A program made the position numbers and the translations under genes. A stretch of DNA of 64,000 bases from Metabacillus dongyingensis (GTDB lineage: Bacteria > Bacillota > Bacilli > Bacillales > Bacillaceae): the NCBI RefSeq assembly GCF_019933155.2, contig NZ_OK052578.1, positions 186,001 through 250,000 of the forward strand, in the 5' to 3' direction. The notes beneath the pieces are model-generated. The model worked only from the letters and a program-made list of their open reading frames with translations, had not been told where the DNA came from and searched no databases. Numbering within the stretch: position 1 is the stretch's first letter; the number at the start of each line of letters is the position of its first letter. Below, piece after piece: positions 8,985 to 17,581 of this stretch.

Positions 8985-9989
8985 TTATTTTTCCTTTGCT
9001 ATTTCTTTTCTATTAGGAGCAAGTGGTGGTTGTTCTAACCATTTATTTTGTACCATGATATTAAACCATTTTTTAGTTAACATTATGTTTTTTAGTATGA
9101 TGCTTTCATAAGTCGCTACAAGGTCTGTTCGCATGGCTGATGCTAAACCTGCTCCATGATAAAATTGTGCAGCTTGAAACAAGAAACCAACATGATACAT
9201 CATTAATTTGTCGGAAAAAGGAGAGTCCGTTGAAGTTGTCACTTCTGTTTCCCACGACCTAGGAACTGGTAAATTATCTGTGTGCATTATTTTTGAAAAA
9301 GCTTGTATTTGTTCATCAGCGGATTTCTCAGAATCCTCTAAAAACTTTCTTGCTTCTTTTGATTGAGTGACCTGACTAAATCCAATAGAAAGTGTTTTAG
9401 CCATAATACTTTTTTTAAGGTTTAAAGAAATACTTATGATTTCTGTTGCAGACAAACGCCTGCCTTTCCCGAAAAATCCATCTGTGAAATCTTTACTGGA
9501 AATAAATTCAGGATTTTTGGTAGGGTAAAACAAAGGATCTCTCTGGAAATGCCCTTTTTCAAGCAATAACTCAATGGTTTGATGGTACATTTTTTTTCCA
9601 TCATTATCACATGAATCGTAAAAAAGCCGTAAATCCTCTCTAACAGAAACGCCTAATGAAGTGGTGTGTCCTAACAAACCATGTAAAGTCATGATATGTA
9701 AATAATTTAAGCAAAAAATGTCCGTGAACAATCTCTCTGCCCCTTTATTGAGGTCAGATTCAGTAAATCCAATTGGAACTGGAAAACCCTCGTTTTCAAT
9801 AAAAGTTACGAGTTGTTGCTTTTGTTTTTCAAACGTCTTAATAGCATCATTAAAAATTGTTTTAATTGATTCATCATCAATAATAGAGTGCATATATCTA
9901 TTTACTACGTCAGTCATTGTTCCGTTTATATACTGTCCCCATAGCGTTCCTATTTCAGAAGATGTGAGTTTTAATTTATTCTTATCCAC
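8985..9989 (-). CDS. DUF3231 family protein
   Basis: A 334-residue soluble, mostly helical protein of the DUF3231 family common in spore-forming Bacillaceae. Two similar halves are visible, each opening with a helix of the type LTSSEIGTLWGQYINGTM or SWETEVTTSTDSPFSDKL. Each contains a YHVGFLFQAAQFYHGAGLAS or LHIMTLHGLLGHTTSLG helix, consistent with a duplicated four-helix unit. The start is GTG with AGAGGTGATAAT upstream; the nearby ATG is out of frame. It is transcribed alone. The function is not known for the family as far as I recall. Confidence 0.85.
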   Translation of the reverse strand: MDKNKLKLTSSEIGTLWGQYINGTMTDVVNRYMHSIIDDESIKTIFNDAIKTFEKQKQQLVTFIENEGFPVPIGFTESDLNKGAERLFTDIFCLNYLHIMTLHGLLGHTTSLGVSVREDLRLFYDSCDNDGKKMYHQTIELLLEKGHFQRDPLFYPTKNPEFISSKDFTDGFFGKGRRLSATEIISISLNLKKSIMAKTLSIGFSQVTQSKEARKFLEDSEKSADEQIQAFSKIMHTDNLPVPRSWETEVTTSTDSPFSDKLMMYHVGFLFQAAQFYHGAGLASAMRTDLVATYESIILKNIMLTKKWFNIMVQNKWLEQPPLAPNRKEIAKEK

Positions 9990-10040
9990 ATTATCACCTC
10001 TTGAATATTATTTACTCATTCAGCAATAGATATGAATTTC

Positions 10041-10110
10041 TTATTAAACTAAAGGGTGCTTTAATTCAGTTATAGGCTGCCATTTACGGCGGCTTTTTCT
10101 TATTGAAACT
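10041..10110. repeat. Interspersed palindromic repeat copy (TAAAGGGTGCTTTA type)
   Basis: It contains TTAAACTAAAGGGTGCTTTA, a GGCTGCC/GGCGGC stem and CTTTTTCTTATTGAAACT. This is the most complete copy outside the 22-31 kb cluster of the same repeat. Confidence 0.7.
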
Positions 10111-10127
10111 ATATTTCGCCATTATAC

Positions 10128-10295
10128 ATGATAGCTAAAAGGTCAGGCGTACCTAGGTCAATGTTATATGAAGTATTGGCAAAATTATTAAAAAAAGGAG
10201 CCGTTTATACAGCGCCTCTTGTACCTTTGACTTACGTACCTTTACCAGCAAAAGAATTAATCAATCAACTGCGTAATAACTTCGAATATTATTAA
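10128..10295 (+). pseudogene. Fragment of a TrmB-like transcriptional regulator
   Basis: A 55-codon frame reading MIAKRSGVPRSMLYEVLAKL, then LKKGAVYTAPL, and ending VPLPAKELINQLRNNFEYY. This matches the second half of the N-terminal winged helix of TrmB-family sugar regulators (SGVPRSxxYEVLxxLxxKG). The first helix and the whole effector domain are missing. There is no ribosome site. It begins directly after the palindromic repeat, suggesting loss of the rest by rearrangement there. Confidence 0.6.
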
Positions 10296-10529
10296 AAAAA
10301 TCATTATTTAAGAAACAGATTAACGAAGTTCCAGTCAAGCCCCAAGCAAAACAAGCTCTGTTGAAATTTTCTTAGTGCACAAAATCCGCGTGCAACCCAG
10401 TGTATAAAGAATAGTTCCTTCATTTACCGAATTTAGGAGAGAATTTAAGAAACAAAAGTGGGAAAGAAGGATGAGGAGCGTAAAGGATCAAAGGTCATCA
10501 GTAAAGTTTTAGAAAAATCATTTTATTCA
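10296..10529. other. Intergenic region, nothing recognised
   Basis: Read on both strands; no frame with family features, no convincing hairpin or repeat copy. Confidence 0.4.
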
Positions 10530-10558
10530 TTGACAATGAGGTTTTCAGCTTGTATAGT
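10530..10558 (+). promoter_or_regulatory. Sigma-A promoter of the T-box/permease transcript
   Basis: Consensus TTGACA at 10530-10535 and TATAGT at 10553-10558, with exactly 17 bp between them, about 35 bp before the T-box leader. Confidence 0.8.
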
Positions 10559-10594
10559 ATAGCAATATATTAGTTGTGCACGACATTACATGAT

Positions 10595-10876
10595 GGAAAT
10601 AACGAACACTATGATTAGGAAAAGTAGAAGAATGTACATGATGAGCAGAGAGCTGCGGGGTGGTGGAACGCAGTCACATGGCACTTTGAACTCGCCTAGG
10701 AGTGGTAGAGCTGAATAGGATATGTTTATCTTAGGTTCTAACGATTAACCTACGTTACAAGGTTTAGCATTTTATACTGTGCGCTAAGCTGGACTCTGTA
10801 AGAATAGGAGTCAATAAGAGTGGTACCGCGGTTGGCCTAAAGCCCATCGTCTCTTTTAAGAGACGATGGGCTTTTT
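10595..10876 (+). ncRNA. T-box leader, probable leucine specifier CTC
   Basis: Canonical landmarks in order: the AGAGAGCTGCGGGG/GGTGG stem I region; GAACTCGCC with probable specifier CTC at 10691-10693; the T-box AATAAGAGTGGTACCGCGG at 10813-10831; and a strong terminator GCCCATCGTCTC/GAGACGATGGGC with a T run (10842-10876). Uncharged tRNA should stabilise the antiterminator and turn on the amino acid permease that begins 41 bases later. The Leu assignment rests on the position after GAA in the specifier loop and on the YvbW-like target. Confidence 0.92.
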
Positions 10877-10916
10877 TGCATACTTACAACACAACATAGA
10901 TTAGGAGGCTAAATGT

Positions 10917-12275
10917 ATGAGTAACAAACAAGAGAGTTTAAAACGAACCATGACATCACGCCATATTATGATGATGGCGCTCGGAGGAGCTATAGGTGCA
11001 GGGTTATTTAAAGGAAGCAGCACAGCCATCGATATGGCAGGCCCGGCAGTAATTATTGCGTATATGATTGGAGGAATCATATTGCTTTTAATTATGCAGG
11101 GCCTTGCTGAAATGGCAGTAAGGAACAAAGAGGCTAGAACATTTCGTGATTTAATTCAGCCGCTTTTAGGTGGTTATGCCGCGCACTTTCTTGACTGGAT
11201 ATATTGGAAAATGTGGGTGCTAAATATAGCAGCAGAATCAGTGGTAGCCGCTATTTTTCTGCAGTACTGGCTTCCGGACTTACCGGTTTGGATACTGGCT
11301 TTAATGGTTTCTGCCATCGTTACCCTAGTAAACTTATTTTCAGTAAAGATATTTGCAGAAACTGAGTATTGGCTTGCCCTGTTAAAGATCAGTGCAATTG
11401 TATTATTTATCATCTTTGGCTTAATCATTTTATTAGTACCGTTTCAAGACCATGCCGCAACTGGCTTTTCTAATCTTACAAAGCATGGCGGATTTTTCCC
11501 TAATGGTATACATGGATTGATTATGGCGATGCTTGTGGTGATTTATTCATACGGCGGTACTGAAATGATAGGCGTTACTTTGGCAGAGGTAAAAAATCCA
11601 GAAAAGGTTATACCAAAAGCTGTAAGAGGCACATTGACGCGGATTATTTCTTTTTATATTTTACCGTTTTTTATTATTGTGAGCCTGATCCCCTGGAATC
11701 AAGTGAATGGCGTTCCGGAGAGCCCGTTTGTGACGGTGTTTAAAATGATAGGAATTCCATATGCGGATCACATTATGAACGCCATTATATTGTTAGCTAT
11801 AATTTCTTCTATGAATTCCGGACTATATGCATCGTCGCGTGTCCTGTATACACAAGCGGTGGATGGACGTGTTCCAAAACTATTCGCAAAAGTGTCTAAA
11901 AAGCAGGTGCCTGTTTATGCGATACTGGCTTGTACATCTTCGCTGTATGTAGGGGTGCTTATTTCTCTATTTGCTGGAAGCAAGACTTTTAATTATTTAA
12001 TGGGTTCTCTTGGATATACCGTTTTATGTATTTGGATTATTATTGCGATGGCGCATTTGAAATCTCGCAAAAATCAGACACAGCAAGTCAGCTACAATGT
12101 TCGCTTTTTTCCTTACACGACTTGGATAGCTCTATTGGCGCTGCTTGCTATATTGATTGGTGTAATTGCTACTACTTCCATTATTGTGACGACTATCACA
12201 CTCTTAATTTATTTATTGATTACAGCGGCTTACTTTGGAGCCCGTACACGTTTTGCCAGAAGACAAGCTGCATGA
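10917..12275 (+). CDS. yvbW: APC-family amino acid permease, YvbW-like (probable leucine transporter)
   Basis: A 452-residue integral membrane protein with about 12 hydrophobic segments and the amino acid/polyamine/organocation signature near the N-terminus (ALGGAIGAGLFKGSSTAI). The conserved segment VIYSYGGTEMIGVTLAEVKN follows at about 205. The ribosome site AGGAGG precedes ATG by nine bases. The T-box leader immediately upstream makes expression respond to aminoacyl-tRNA starvation, probably leucine, which fits the B. subtilis permease YvbW. Specificity is inferred from the leader, not from binding residues. A terminator follows. Confidence 0.85.
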   Translation: MSNKQESLKRTMTSRHIMMMALGGAIGAGLFKGSSTAIDMAGPAVIIAYMIGGIILLLIMQGLAEMAVRNKEARTFRDLIQPLLGGYAAHFLDWIYWKMWVLNIAAESVVAAIFLQYWLPDLPVWILALMVSAIVTLVNLFSVKIFAETEYWLALLKISAIVLFIIFGLIILLVPFQDHAATGFSNLTKHGGFFPNGIHGLIMAMLVVIYSYGGTEMIGVTLAEVKNPEKVIPKAVRGTLTRIISFYILPFFIIVSLIPWNQVNGVPESPFVTVFKMIGIPYADHIMNAIILLAIISSMNSGLYASSRVLYTQAVDGRVPKLFAKVSKKQVPVYAILACTSSLYVGVLISLFAGSKTFNYLMGSLGYTVLCIWIIIAMAHLKSRKNQTQQVSYNVRFFPYTTWIALLALLAILIGVIATTSIIVTTITLLIYLLITAAYFGARTRFARRQAA

Positions 12276-12294
12276 TTTTCCCTTTAATAAAGAG

Positions 12295-12333
12295 AGACAC
12301 TGCTTATTATATAAGTGGTGTTTTTTTTATATT
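12295..12333 (+). terminator. Terminator after the YvbW-like permease
   Basis: Stem ACACTGCTTAT/ATAAGTGGTGT followed by eight T residues. Confidence 0.8.
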
Positions 12334-12388
12334 TTTTTCACTATGAACTAAAGTCCATTTTCTCCATTGGCCCCTCTTTATGGCACGG

Positions 12389-13987
12389 TTAAGTTCGAAC
12401 AGCCTCTTTTGATGCTTCATGCTCAGGGGCATCATTATCAATAATCGCTTTTGGCAATCCGGAATGCTTGGCCCAGTAGTAAATGACAAGAGCACCTATG
12501 GCAATTATGATAAGATCCCATGGATTTTTCAGTAGACCAAGCCCGCCTCCAAATGAACCAAAATAGGAAATGATCAGCATCATAATATAGTAAGCAATTA
12601 ACCACCATGCCGATTTTAGCTGCTGTGCCAAGCCAACCTCTTTTTTCGGCACATATTTCGAAAAGAGAAGATATAATACAAACATTAGCAGCTGAGAACC
12701 GAGCAGCCAGGAAATCGTCTTCCATCCAGACCAATAAACAATATAAGTTGCAAAGATGAAGGAAATCGGTGCAATAATACTCATCCCTTTTAGCGTAAAC
12801 GGCTTATGAAGATCTTTTGCGTTTATCCGGAAAGCAGCAGCAGAGACAGGGGCAATTGCATACGACAGTATTAGTGCCACTGAGCATACATTTACAAGCG
12901 CGTTCCAAGAAGGGAATGGAAGTGTCCAAAAAACGGATAATACGAATGACAGCCATAAAGATGGCCGCGGTATTCCTGTCTTTTTGTTCACCCTGGAAAA
13001 TACGTTAAACAGCGTCCCTGTACGAGACCATGCATAAACTAAGCGAGTGGTAGTATTCATGAAAATATTACCATTTCCTCCTGGTGATATAATAGCGTCC
13101 AGCACGACGATTGTAGCTAGCCATCCCATGCCCAATGCTACAGCAATATCTTTAAAGGGGAGTGCGAACTCAGTTTGAATTTTCTCCCAGCCATCTGAAA
13201 GCATGTTTGTAGGAATACTGCCGATAAACAACACTTGAAGGAGAGTATAAATAATCGCTGCAAGAACAATGCAAACAATCAAAGCGATAGGAATGTTGCG
13301 CTGTGGATTTTTGACTTCTCCTGCTACAGATACAATTGGATGAAGCCCCAGGTAGGCAAACATTACCCCGCCCGTTGAAATGGCAGCCTGAATCCCTTGT
13401 ACTCCAAAGGGAGCGAATCCTCCTACAGAAAAATTCTCGGCTTTAAAATGAAAGGCTAGCACTACAATGATAGTGAGTGGTACAAAATATTTAAAAATCG
13501 AAATGATGATATTCGATTTGGCAAATGTTTTTACACTCCAATAGTTAAGCAAGAAAAAGAGGCACAACAAACTAAATTGAACAAGCCATCCTGCAATGGT
13601 TGGAGAATCTGACCCTTTTATTGTAAGTCCGGGAAGCCAATAGGCGATATATTGCCTTACCGCTGTTACTTCTATAGAAATCAAGCTAGTGTAAGCAACG
13701 ATGGTGATGAAAGATATAAGGTATCCCACCAAGGGGCCATGCGAGTAAACAGGATACCGTAAAATCCCCCCAGTTCGTGGTAGAGCTGCACCCAACTCTG
13801 CATAAACCAGCCCAATTAAAAGAACAATGATTCCTCCGATTACCCAGGATAAACTTCCAATCGGACCTGCCTTTGAAGCAACATTACTTACGGCAAAAAG
13901 CCAGGCCGAGCCAAATATAGCTCCTAATCCTATGAGTATAAGATCTAATAATGATATCGTTTTTTTGAATGGTCCTTGATGTGACAT
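12389..13987 (-). CDS. yveA: Aspartate/glutamate-proton symporter-like APC permease (YveA-like)
   Basis: A 532-residue APC-family permease with about 12 membrane segments. The N-terminus (LILIGLGAIFGSAWLFAVSN) and the segments YAELGAALPRTGGILRYPVY, LISIEVTAVRQYIAYW and SPGGNGNIFMNTTTRLVYAW closely follow the B. subtilis YveA aspartate symporter as I recall it. The ribosome site AAGGAGGAAG precedes ATG. It is transcribed towards the YvbW-like gene and is probably monocistronic. Substrate assignment is by family resemblance. Confidence 0.85.
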   Translation of the reverse strand: MSHQGPFKKTISLLDLILIGLGAIFGSAWLFAVSNVASKAGPIGSLSWVIGGIIVLLIGLVYAELGAALPRTGGILRYPVYSHGPLVGYLISFITIVAYTSLISIEVTAVRQYIAYWLPGLTIKGSDSPTIAGWLVQFSLLCLFFLLNYWSVKTFAKSNIIISIFKYFVPLTIIVVLAFHFKAENFSVGGFAPFGVQGIQAAISTGGVMFAYLGLHPIVSVAGEVKNPQRNIPIALIVCIVLAAIIYTLLQVLFIGSIPTNMLSDGWEKIQTEFALPFKDIAVALGMGWLATIVVLDAIISPGGNGNIFMNTTTRLVYAWSRTGTLFNVFSRVNKKTGIPRPSLWLSFVLSVFWTLPFPSWNALVNVCSVALILSYAIAPVSAAAFRINAKDLHKPFTLKGMSIIAPISFIFATYIVYWSGWKTISWLLGSQLLMFVLYLLFSKYVPKKEVGLAQQLKSAWWLIAYYIMMLIISYFGSFGGGLGLLKNPWDLIIIAIGALVIYYWAKHSGLPKAIIDNDAPEHEASKEAVRT

Positions 13988-14201
13988 CTACTTCCTCCTT
14001 AATTATCCTAAAATCCCCGTTTCTAGCCCCCTCTACTATAATATCTTTCGTCTTTTTAATATTCTTCGTCGGTTTTTGCGTAATCATACATTTCATACAT
14101 TAAATATTGCTATGCAGTTTAACACTTAATTTATGGCGTGATTTCAAATTGTAGAATCTTCGGCCTGCCCTGAAGTTAGCTGGAGCTGTTTATTACCTGA
14201 T

Positions 14202-14262
14202 CGGCCTTTTCTTATTGAGGAATTGGGCGCTTACGTTGAAGATCGGTGAGCTGTTTATGTAG
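14202..14262. repeat. Interspersed palindromic repeat, partial copy
   Basis: CTTATTGAGGAATTGGGCGC followed by TTACGTTGAAGATCGG, matching modules of the 22-31 kb repeat family. Confidence 0.5.
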
Positions 14263-14461
14263 TTCTTTTTTAATAAACGGCAGGATAAAGGAATTAAGTT
14301 CAAGAATTTATGAAGATGGAAATGTTGAAAAGAGGTAGTGAGAATAAGGGATAACCTTTCTGTTTTTCTTGATCAGATACAGAAAAAAGAGTTTCCCAGT
14401 AATGAATAATGTTTATTCGTTCAAAAACCTAATGAAGTCTTATTAGGTTCAGGTTTAATTT

Positions 14462-14605
14462 GTACCAAAGGTGCACGGGGAAAATGTATTTGATCTGACT
14501 TCTCTGGATTGGCATGCTACTTTAGATCTTTTACCTCAAGTTAAAGCATTGCTTGATAAAGAATACGATTTAGATGGTGTTACAATGAAGTGGGTATGTT
14601 TATAA
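14462..14605 (+). pseudogene. C-terminal gene remnant, family not recognised
   Basis: A 47-codon frame without a start codon, reading VPKVHGENVFDLTSLDWHAT, then LDLLPQVKALLDKEYD and ending GVTMKWVCL. Composition and regularity suggest real coding sequence that has lost its 5' part; upstream frames are interrupted. It lies just before the DNA alkylation repair gene. The remainder of 13988-14461 holds only the partial repeat. Confidence 0.45.
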
Positions 14606-14624
14606 AGAAAGGAAGTGCAAAACG

Positions 14625-15332
14625 ATGGATTTTGAAATGGTTATGCAGGAACTGGAAGCGCTCGGTAAGGAACGAATTAAAAAGACTTACATAAGCAATG
14701 GTGCACACGAGCCGCTTTTTGGCGTGGCTACGGGCGCAATGAAGCCGCTCGCAAAGAAAATCAAGAAAAATCAGCCTTTAGCCGAGCAGCTTTACGCCAC
14801 AGGGAACTATGACGCCATGTATTTTGCCGGCATCATTGCTGACCCAATGACAATGACTGAGGAAGATTTTGATCGTTGGATTGATTCAGCGTATTTTTAT
14901 ATGCTGTCAGATTATGTAGTTGCAGTAACTTTAGCAGAAACCGAATTTGCGCAAGTTGTTGCGGATAAATGGATCGCAAGCGGTGAAGAACTTAAAATGT
15001 CGGCAGGGTGGAGCTGTTATTGCTGGCTTTTGGGTAATCGCCCGGACGCTGAATTTAGCGAAAGCTCGATTGCCAGTAAGCTTGATCAGGTGAAAAATAC
15101 GATTCATGATTCTCCAGATCGAACAAAATCCGCTATGAATAATTTTATTTACACTGTCGGAATTTCATATTTGCCGCTTCATGATAAGGCGGTTGAAACG
15201 GCTAAGGCAGTAGGCCCAGTCGAAATCAAGCGGGGCAAGAAAAAAAGCAGCATCCTGCTTGCGTCCGAAAATATTCAAAAGGAATTAGATAGAGGTAAGC
15301 TTGGTTTCAAACGCAAATATGTAAGGTGTTAG
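14625..15332 (+). CDS. DNA alkylation repair protein (AlkD-like HEAT-repeat family)
   Basis: 235 residues of the DNA alkylation repair enzyme family, alpha-helical HEAT-like proteins that remove bulky or cationic alkylated bases. Recognisable segments are GALEPLFGVATG-like HEPLFGVATGAMKPLAKKIK near residue 30, LYATGNYDAMYFAGIIADP near 60, and a C-terminal basic tail. The ribosome site AGGAAGTG precedes ATG. It appears to be a single gene. Catalytic residues were not verified, so the exact subfamily is uncertain. Confidence 0.8.
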   Translation: MDFEMVMQELEALGKERIKKTYISNGAHEPLFGVATGAMKPLAKKIKKNQPLAEQLYATGNYDAMYFAGIIADPMTMTEEDFDRWIDSAYFYMLSDYVVAVTLAETEFAQVVADKWIASGEELKMSAGWSCYCWLLGNRPDAEFSESSIASKLDQVKNTIHDSPDRTKSAMNNFIYTVGISYLPLHDKAVETAKAVGPVEIKRGKKKSSILLASENIQKELDRGKLGFKRKYVRC

Positions 15333-15516
15333 TATAGTTTGTAGTGTACCTACACTAACCGAAACGAGAGCTCCGTACATCATTCGAAGGTTGTTGACAA
15401 GTAAGGATCGGTGGCTATTCAACAACGGGCGCATTACTTAAAGATTTGAGCTGGTATCGTAATGTTTTTTCACCTCCATAAAGTGTATAATTCGATCAAA
15501 TAGGGAGGGAATTCAA

Positions 15517-15960
15517 ATGGAAACATATCAAGCTACAATTGAAGACTTAGAAGGAGTATCAAATTTATTTAATTTTTACCGTGTGTTTTATCAACAAACA
15601 TCGGATATAGAAGGTGCTAAGACTTACATAAAAAAACGTTTAGAGAGCAAGGATTCTGTGATATTTGTTGTTAAAGACAAACAAAAGTATGTTGGATTTA
15701 CTCAACTTTATCCTGCATTTTCATCAATATCCATGAAAAGAGCATGGATATTAAATGACTTGTATGTAGATGCAGAAGCAAGGAAACAAGGAATAGGAGA
15801 ATTACTCTTGTATAAAGCAAAAGAATACGCCATTGAAACAGGTGCTAAAAGTATAAGTCTTAGTACAGCACCAGATAATTATTCTGCTCAAAGGCTATAT
15901 GAAAAAAATGGATACATACGGGATTCACAATTTTATCAGTATGAATTAAGTTTGAATTAA
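15517..15960 (+). CDS. GNAT family N-acetyltransferase
   Basis: 147 residues with the GNAT acetyl-CoA binding motif A (DLYVDAEARKQGIGELLLYKA, about 87-107) and motif B near the C-terminus (NYSAQRLYEKNGYIRD). The N-terminal region carries the usual early helices. The ribosome site AGGGAGGGA precedes ATG. The acceptor substrate cannot be predicted. A fragment of the interspersed repeat follows at 15975. Confidence 0.88.
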   Translation: METYQATIEDLEGVSNLFNFYRVFYQQTSDIEGAKTYIKKRLESKDSVIFVVKDKQKYVGFTQLYPAFSSISMKRAWILNDLYVDAEARKQGIGELLLYKAKEYAIETGAKSISLSTAPDNYSAQRLYEKNGYIRDSQFYQYELSLN

Positions 15961-15974
15961 TAACCGTTTGATCT

Positions 15975-16000
15975 ATTATTCAATTAAAGGGCGCGTTTAT
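15975..16000. repeat. Interspersed palindromic repeat, left-end fragment
   Basis: TATTCAATTAAAGGGCGCG, the same left-end sequence as at 28860 and, with changes, beside the IS110 element at 19857. Confidence 0.5.
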
Positions 16001-16090
16001 GGAGTATTGAAAAAAGCCCGATTTCTCCAAATTAAATTTGAACCGGCCATCCCAAGTTCATAAAGAGCAGGGACTGGCTGGTTTTATTAT

Positions 16091-16660
16091 TTATGCCGGA
16101 ATATCCTGTTTCTGTTGAAGCATATTCGCTTGTACTAATCGCCTTCTCACGGTAATTCCAATCCAACTTGCTAAAAAGGCTTTTATTAGTCCCACTGCAA
16201 TGAAGGGGTAGGCTCCGACCGCTAATGCTTCAGACCATGAAAAATCTAGTACGAGTTTTAATTGAATGGTTCCCATCAATAACGTGACGATCATTCCAAC
16301 CGTATTAGCAATCATACCCATCTTAAGCGTAAATGATGTTTTCTCCAGGATAAACCCAGTTATAAGTGCAGTTAAAATAAATCCAAATATGTATCCGCCT
16401 GTAGGGCCAAAAAGTACGGAAAATCCAGCCTTCATTTCGGCAAAAACAGGTAACCCGACTGCTCCAAGGGCTACATAGCAGACTATGGATAGAGCTCCGT
16501 ATCTACTGCCCAGAATCGTTGCCGCAAGTCCTACCGCAAGTGTTTGTCCACTGATTGGCACAATAGGTAATGGAATCTCGACTTGAGCTAATACAGCGGT
16601 AATGGCAGCGAACATAGAACATAAAATTAACATTCTTAATCTTTCATTTCTTACGACCAT
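16091..16660 (-). CDS. bioY: BioY biotin transporter substrate-binding subunit
   Basis: 189 residues with about six hydrophobic segments. The BioY signatures are VEIPLPIVPISGQTLAV near residue 25 and GSRYGALSIVCYVALGAVGL with GFSVLFGPTGGYIFGF in the middle. It is the biotin-binding S component of an ECF transporter. ATG at 16660 has a good AAAGGAGA site; a longer frame starting upstream would cross the operator and is rejected. A BirA-type operator lies 20-50 bases upstream, so biotin should repress it. Confidence 0.93.
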   Translation of the reverse strand: MVVRNERLRMLILCSMFAAITAVLAQVEIPLPIVPISGQTLAVGLAATILGSRYGALSIVCYVALGAVGLPVFAEMKAGFSVLFGPTGGYIFGFILTALITGFILEKTSFTLKMGMIANTVGMIVTLLMGTIQLKLVLDFSWSEALAVGAYPFIAVGLIKAFLASWIGITVRRRLVQANMLQQKQDIPA

Positions 16661-16680
16661 CTTCGAGTCTCCTTTTAATA

Positions 16681-16710
16681 TGTTAACTAAATTAATAATC
16701 ATGTTAACAT
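16681..16710 (-). promoter_or_regulatory. BirA-type biotin operator
   Basis: Two GTTAAC half-sites at 16682-16687 and 16703-16708, separated by 15 bp and each within ATGTTAAC context, directly upstream of bioY. This is the arrangement expected for a Bacillales BirA site. Confidence 0.75.
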
Positions 16711-17581
16711 AATTATGATGAAAATTGGAATCTTTTTTTACACGGCAACAAGGCGGTCTTGTTACTCCCGCATCGTTCCCTATTAACATCATCATCATAA
16801 TATTAGGAACACCAATTAAATATCACTTAGGAAAAATATTCTATGGAACGATGTTCACTTTTCAGAAATAAAGGCAGATGTGAAAGTTGATGCTTTTATT
16901 CGCAGAACAGGTATGTCAAAGAAGTCCCACTTATCTGAAATGGATAAATAATTAAAAGGAAAGCGACAATTCAGTGCAGAAGGAGAAAATAGCTCATACC
17001 AGCCAGCTGTTTGTTCCTATTTTACTGTTCGTTTATGTTTGCAACCTAGATTAGACAGGATGTTTGGCTAGCAGTTTTACTATCATCTGATGCAGTGGCT
17101 CTTTCATTGTGGCCCATTCGACATGTGCCCAGGATCCAATTAATGGGCGCGATGCTTAAGCAGTGCATCGGATTTTTGAGAAGTATATTAAGTTGGAATA
17201 TTCAAAATGTGCGACACCTCTTCTAGGTTGTTTGCACGTTTTTTTCTGATTGCCACTATAAAGTTACTTTAGGTACTCAGTTTCACGATGTTTTTCACAC
17301 TTAATCCATTCGTATTTTGCTATTATATAATCGTAGGGCTTCTTCTATTTTTTTCTCGTTGTGAAGGACGACCCATGTGTTTATCTCTGTCCAAAATAAG
17401 TAAAGTTCTTTCATCAACTATTTAGAATGAATGAATAAGATCAGATTCCCATTAGGAATCTAAATACCTCTTTCAAATAAATACAATCTTTGCACCAGAA
17501 CCTTTAAGTTTATCTTATAATAAGTATTTAATCTCAATTTATTAAAAGGGAATATAAATAGTATATTTTGAAAGGGGATAC
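16711..17581. other. Intergenic region with short decayed coding traces
   Basis: About 870 bp without an intact gene. Short frames such as QKEKIAHTSQLFVPILLFVY near 16975 look like remnants, but none can be assigned. A small inverted repeat (CGATGC/GCATCG) lies near 17150. Nothing else is recognised. Confidence 0.4.

Noticed and set aside
13884..14096. Minus-strand frame before yveA
   Set aside because: Overlaps the yveA start in another frame, no ribosome site or recognisable product.
16661..16798. Longer N-terminus for BioY
   Set aside because: Would include the operator region, lacks a ribosome site, and adds residues unlike any BioY; ATG 16660 has a strong site.
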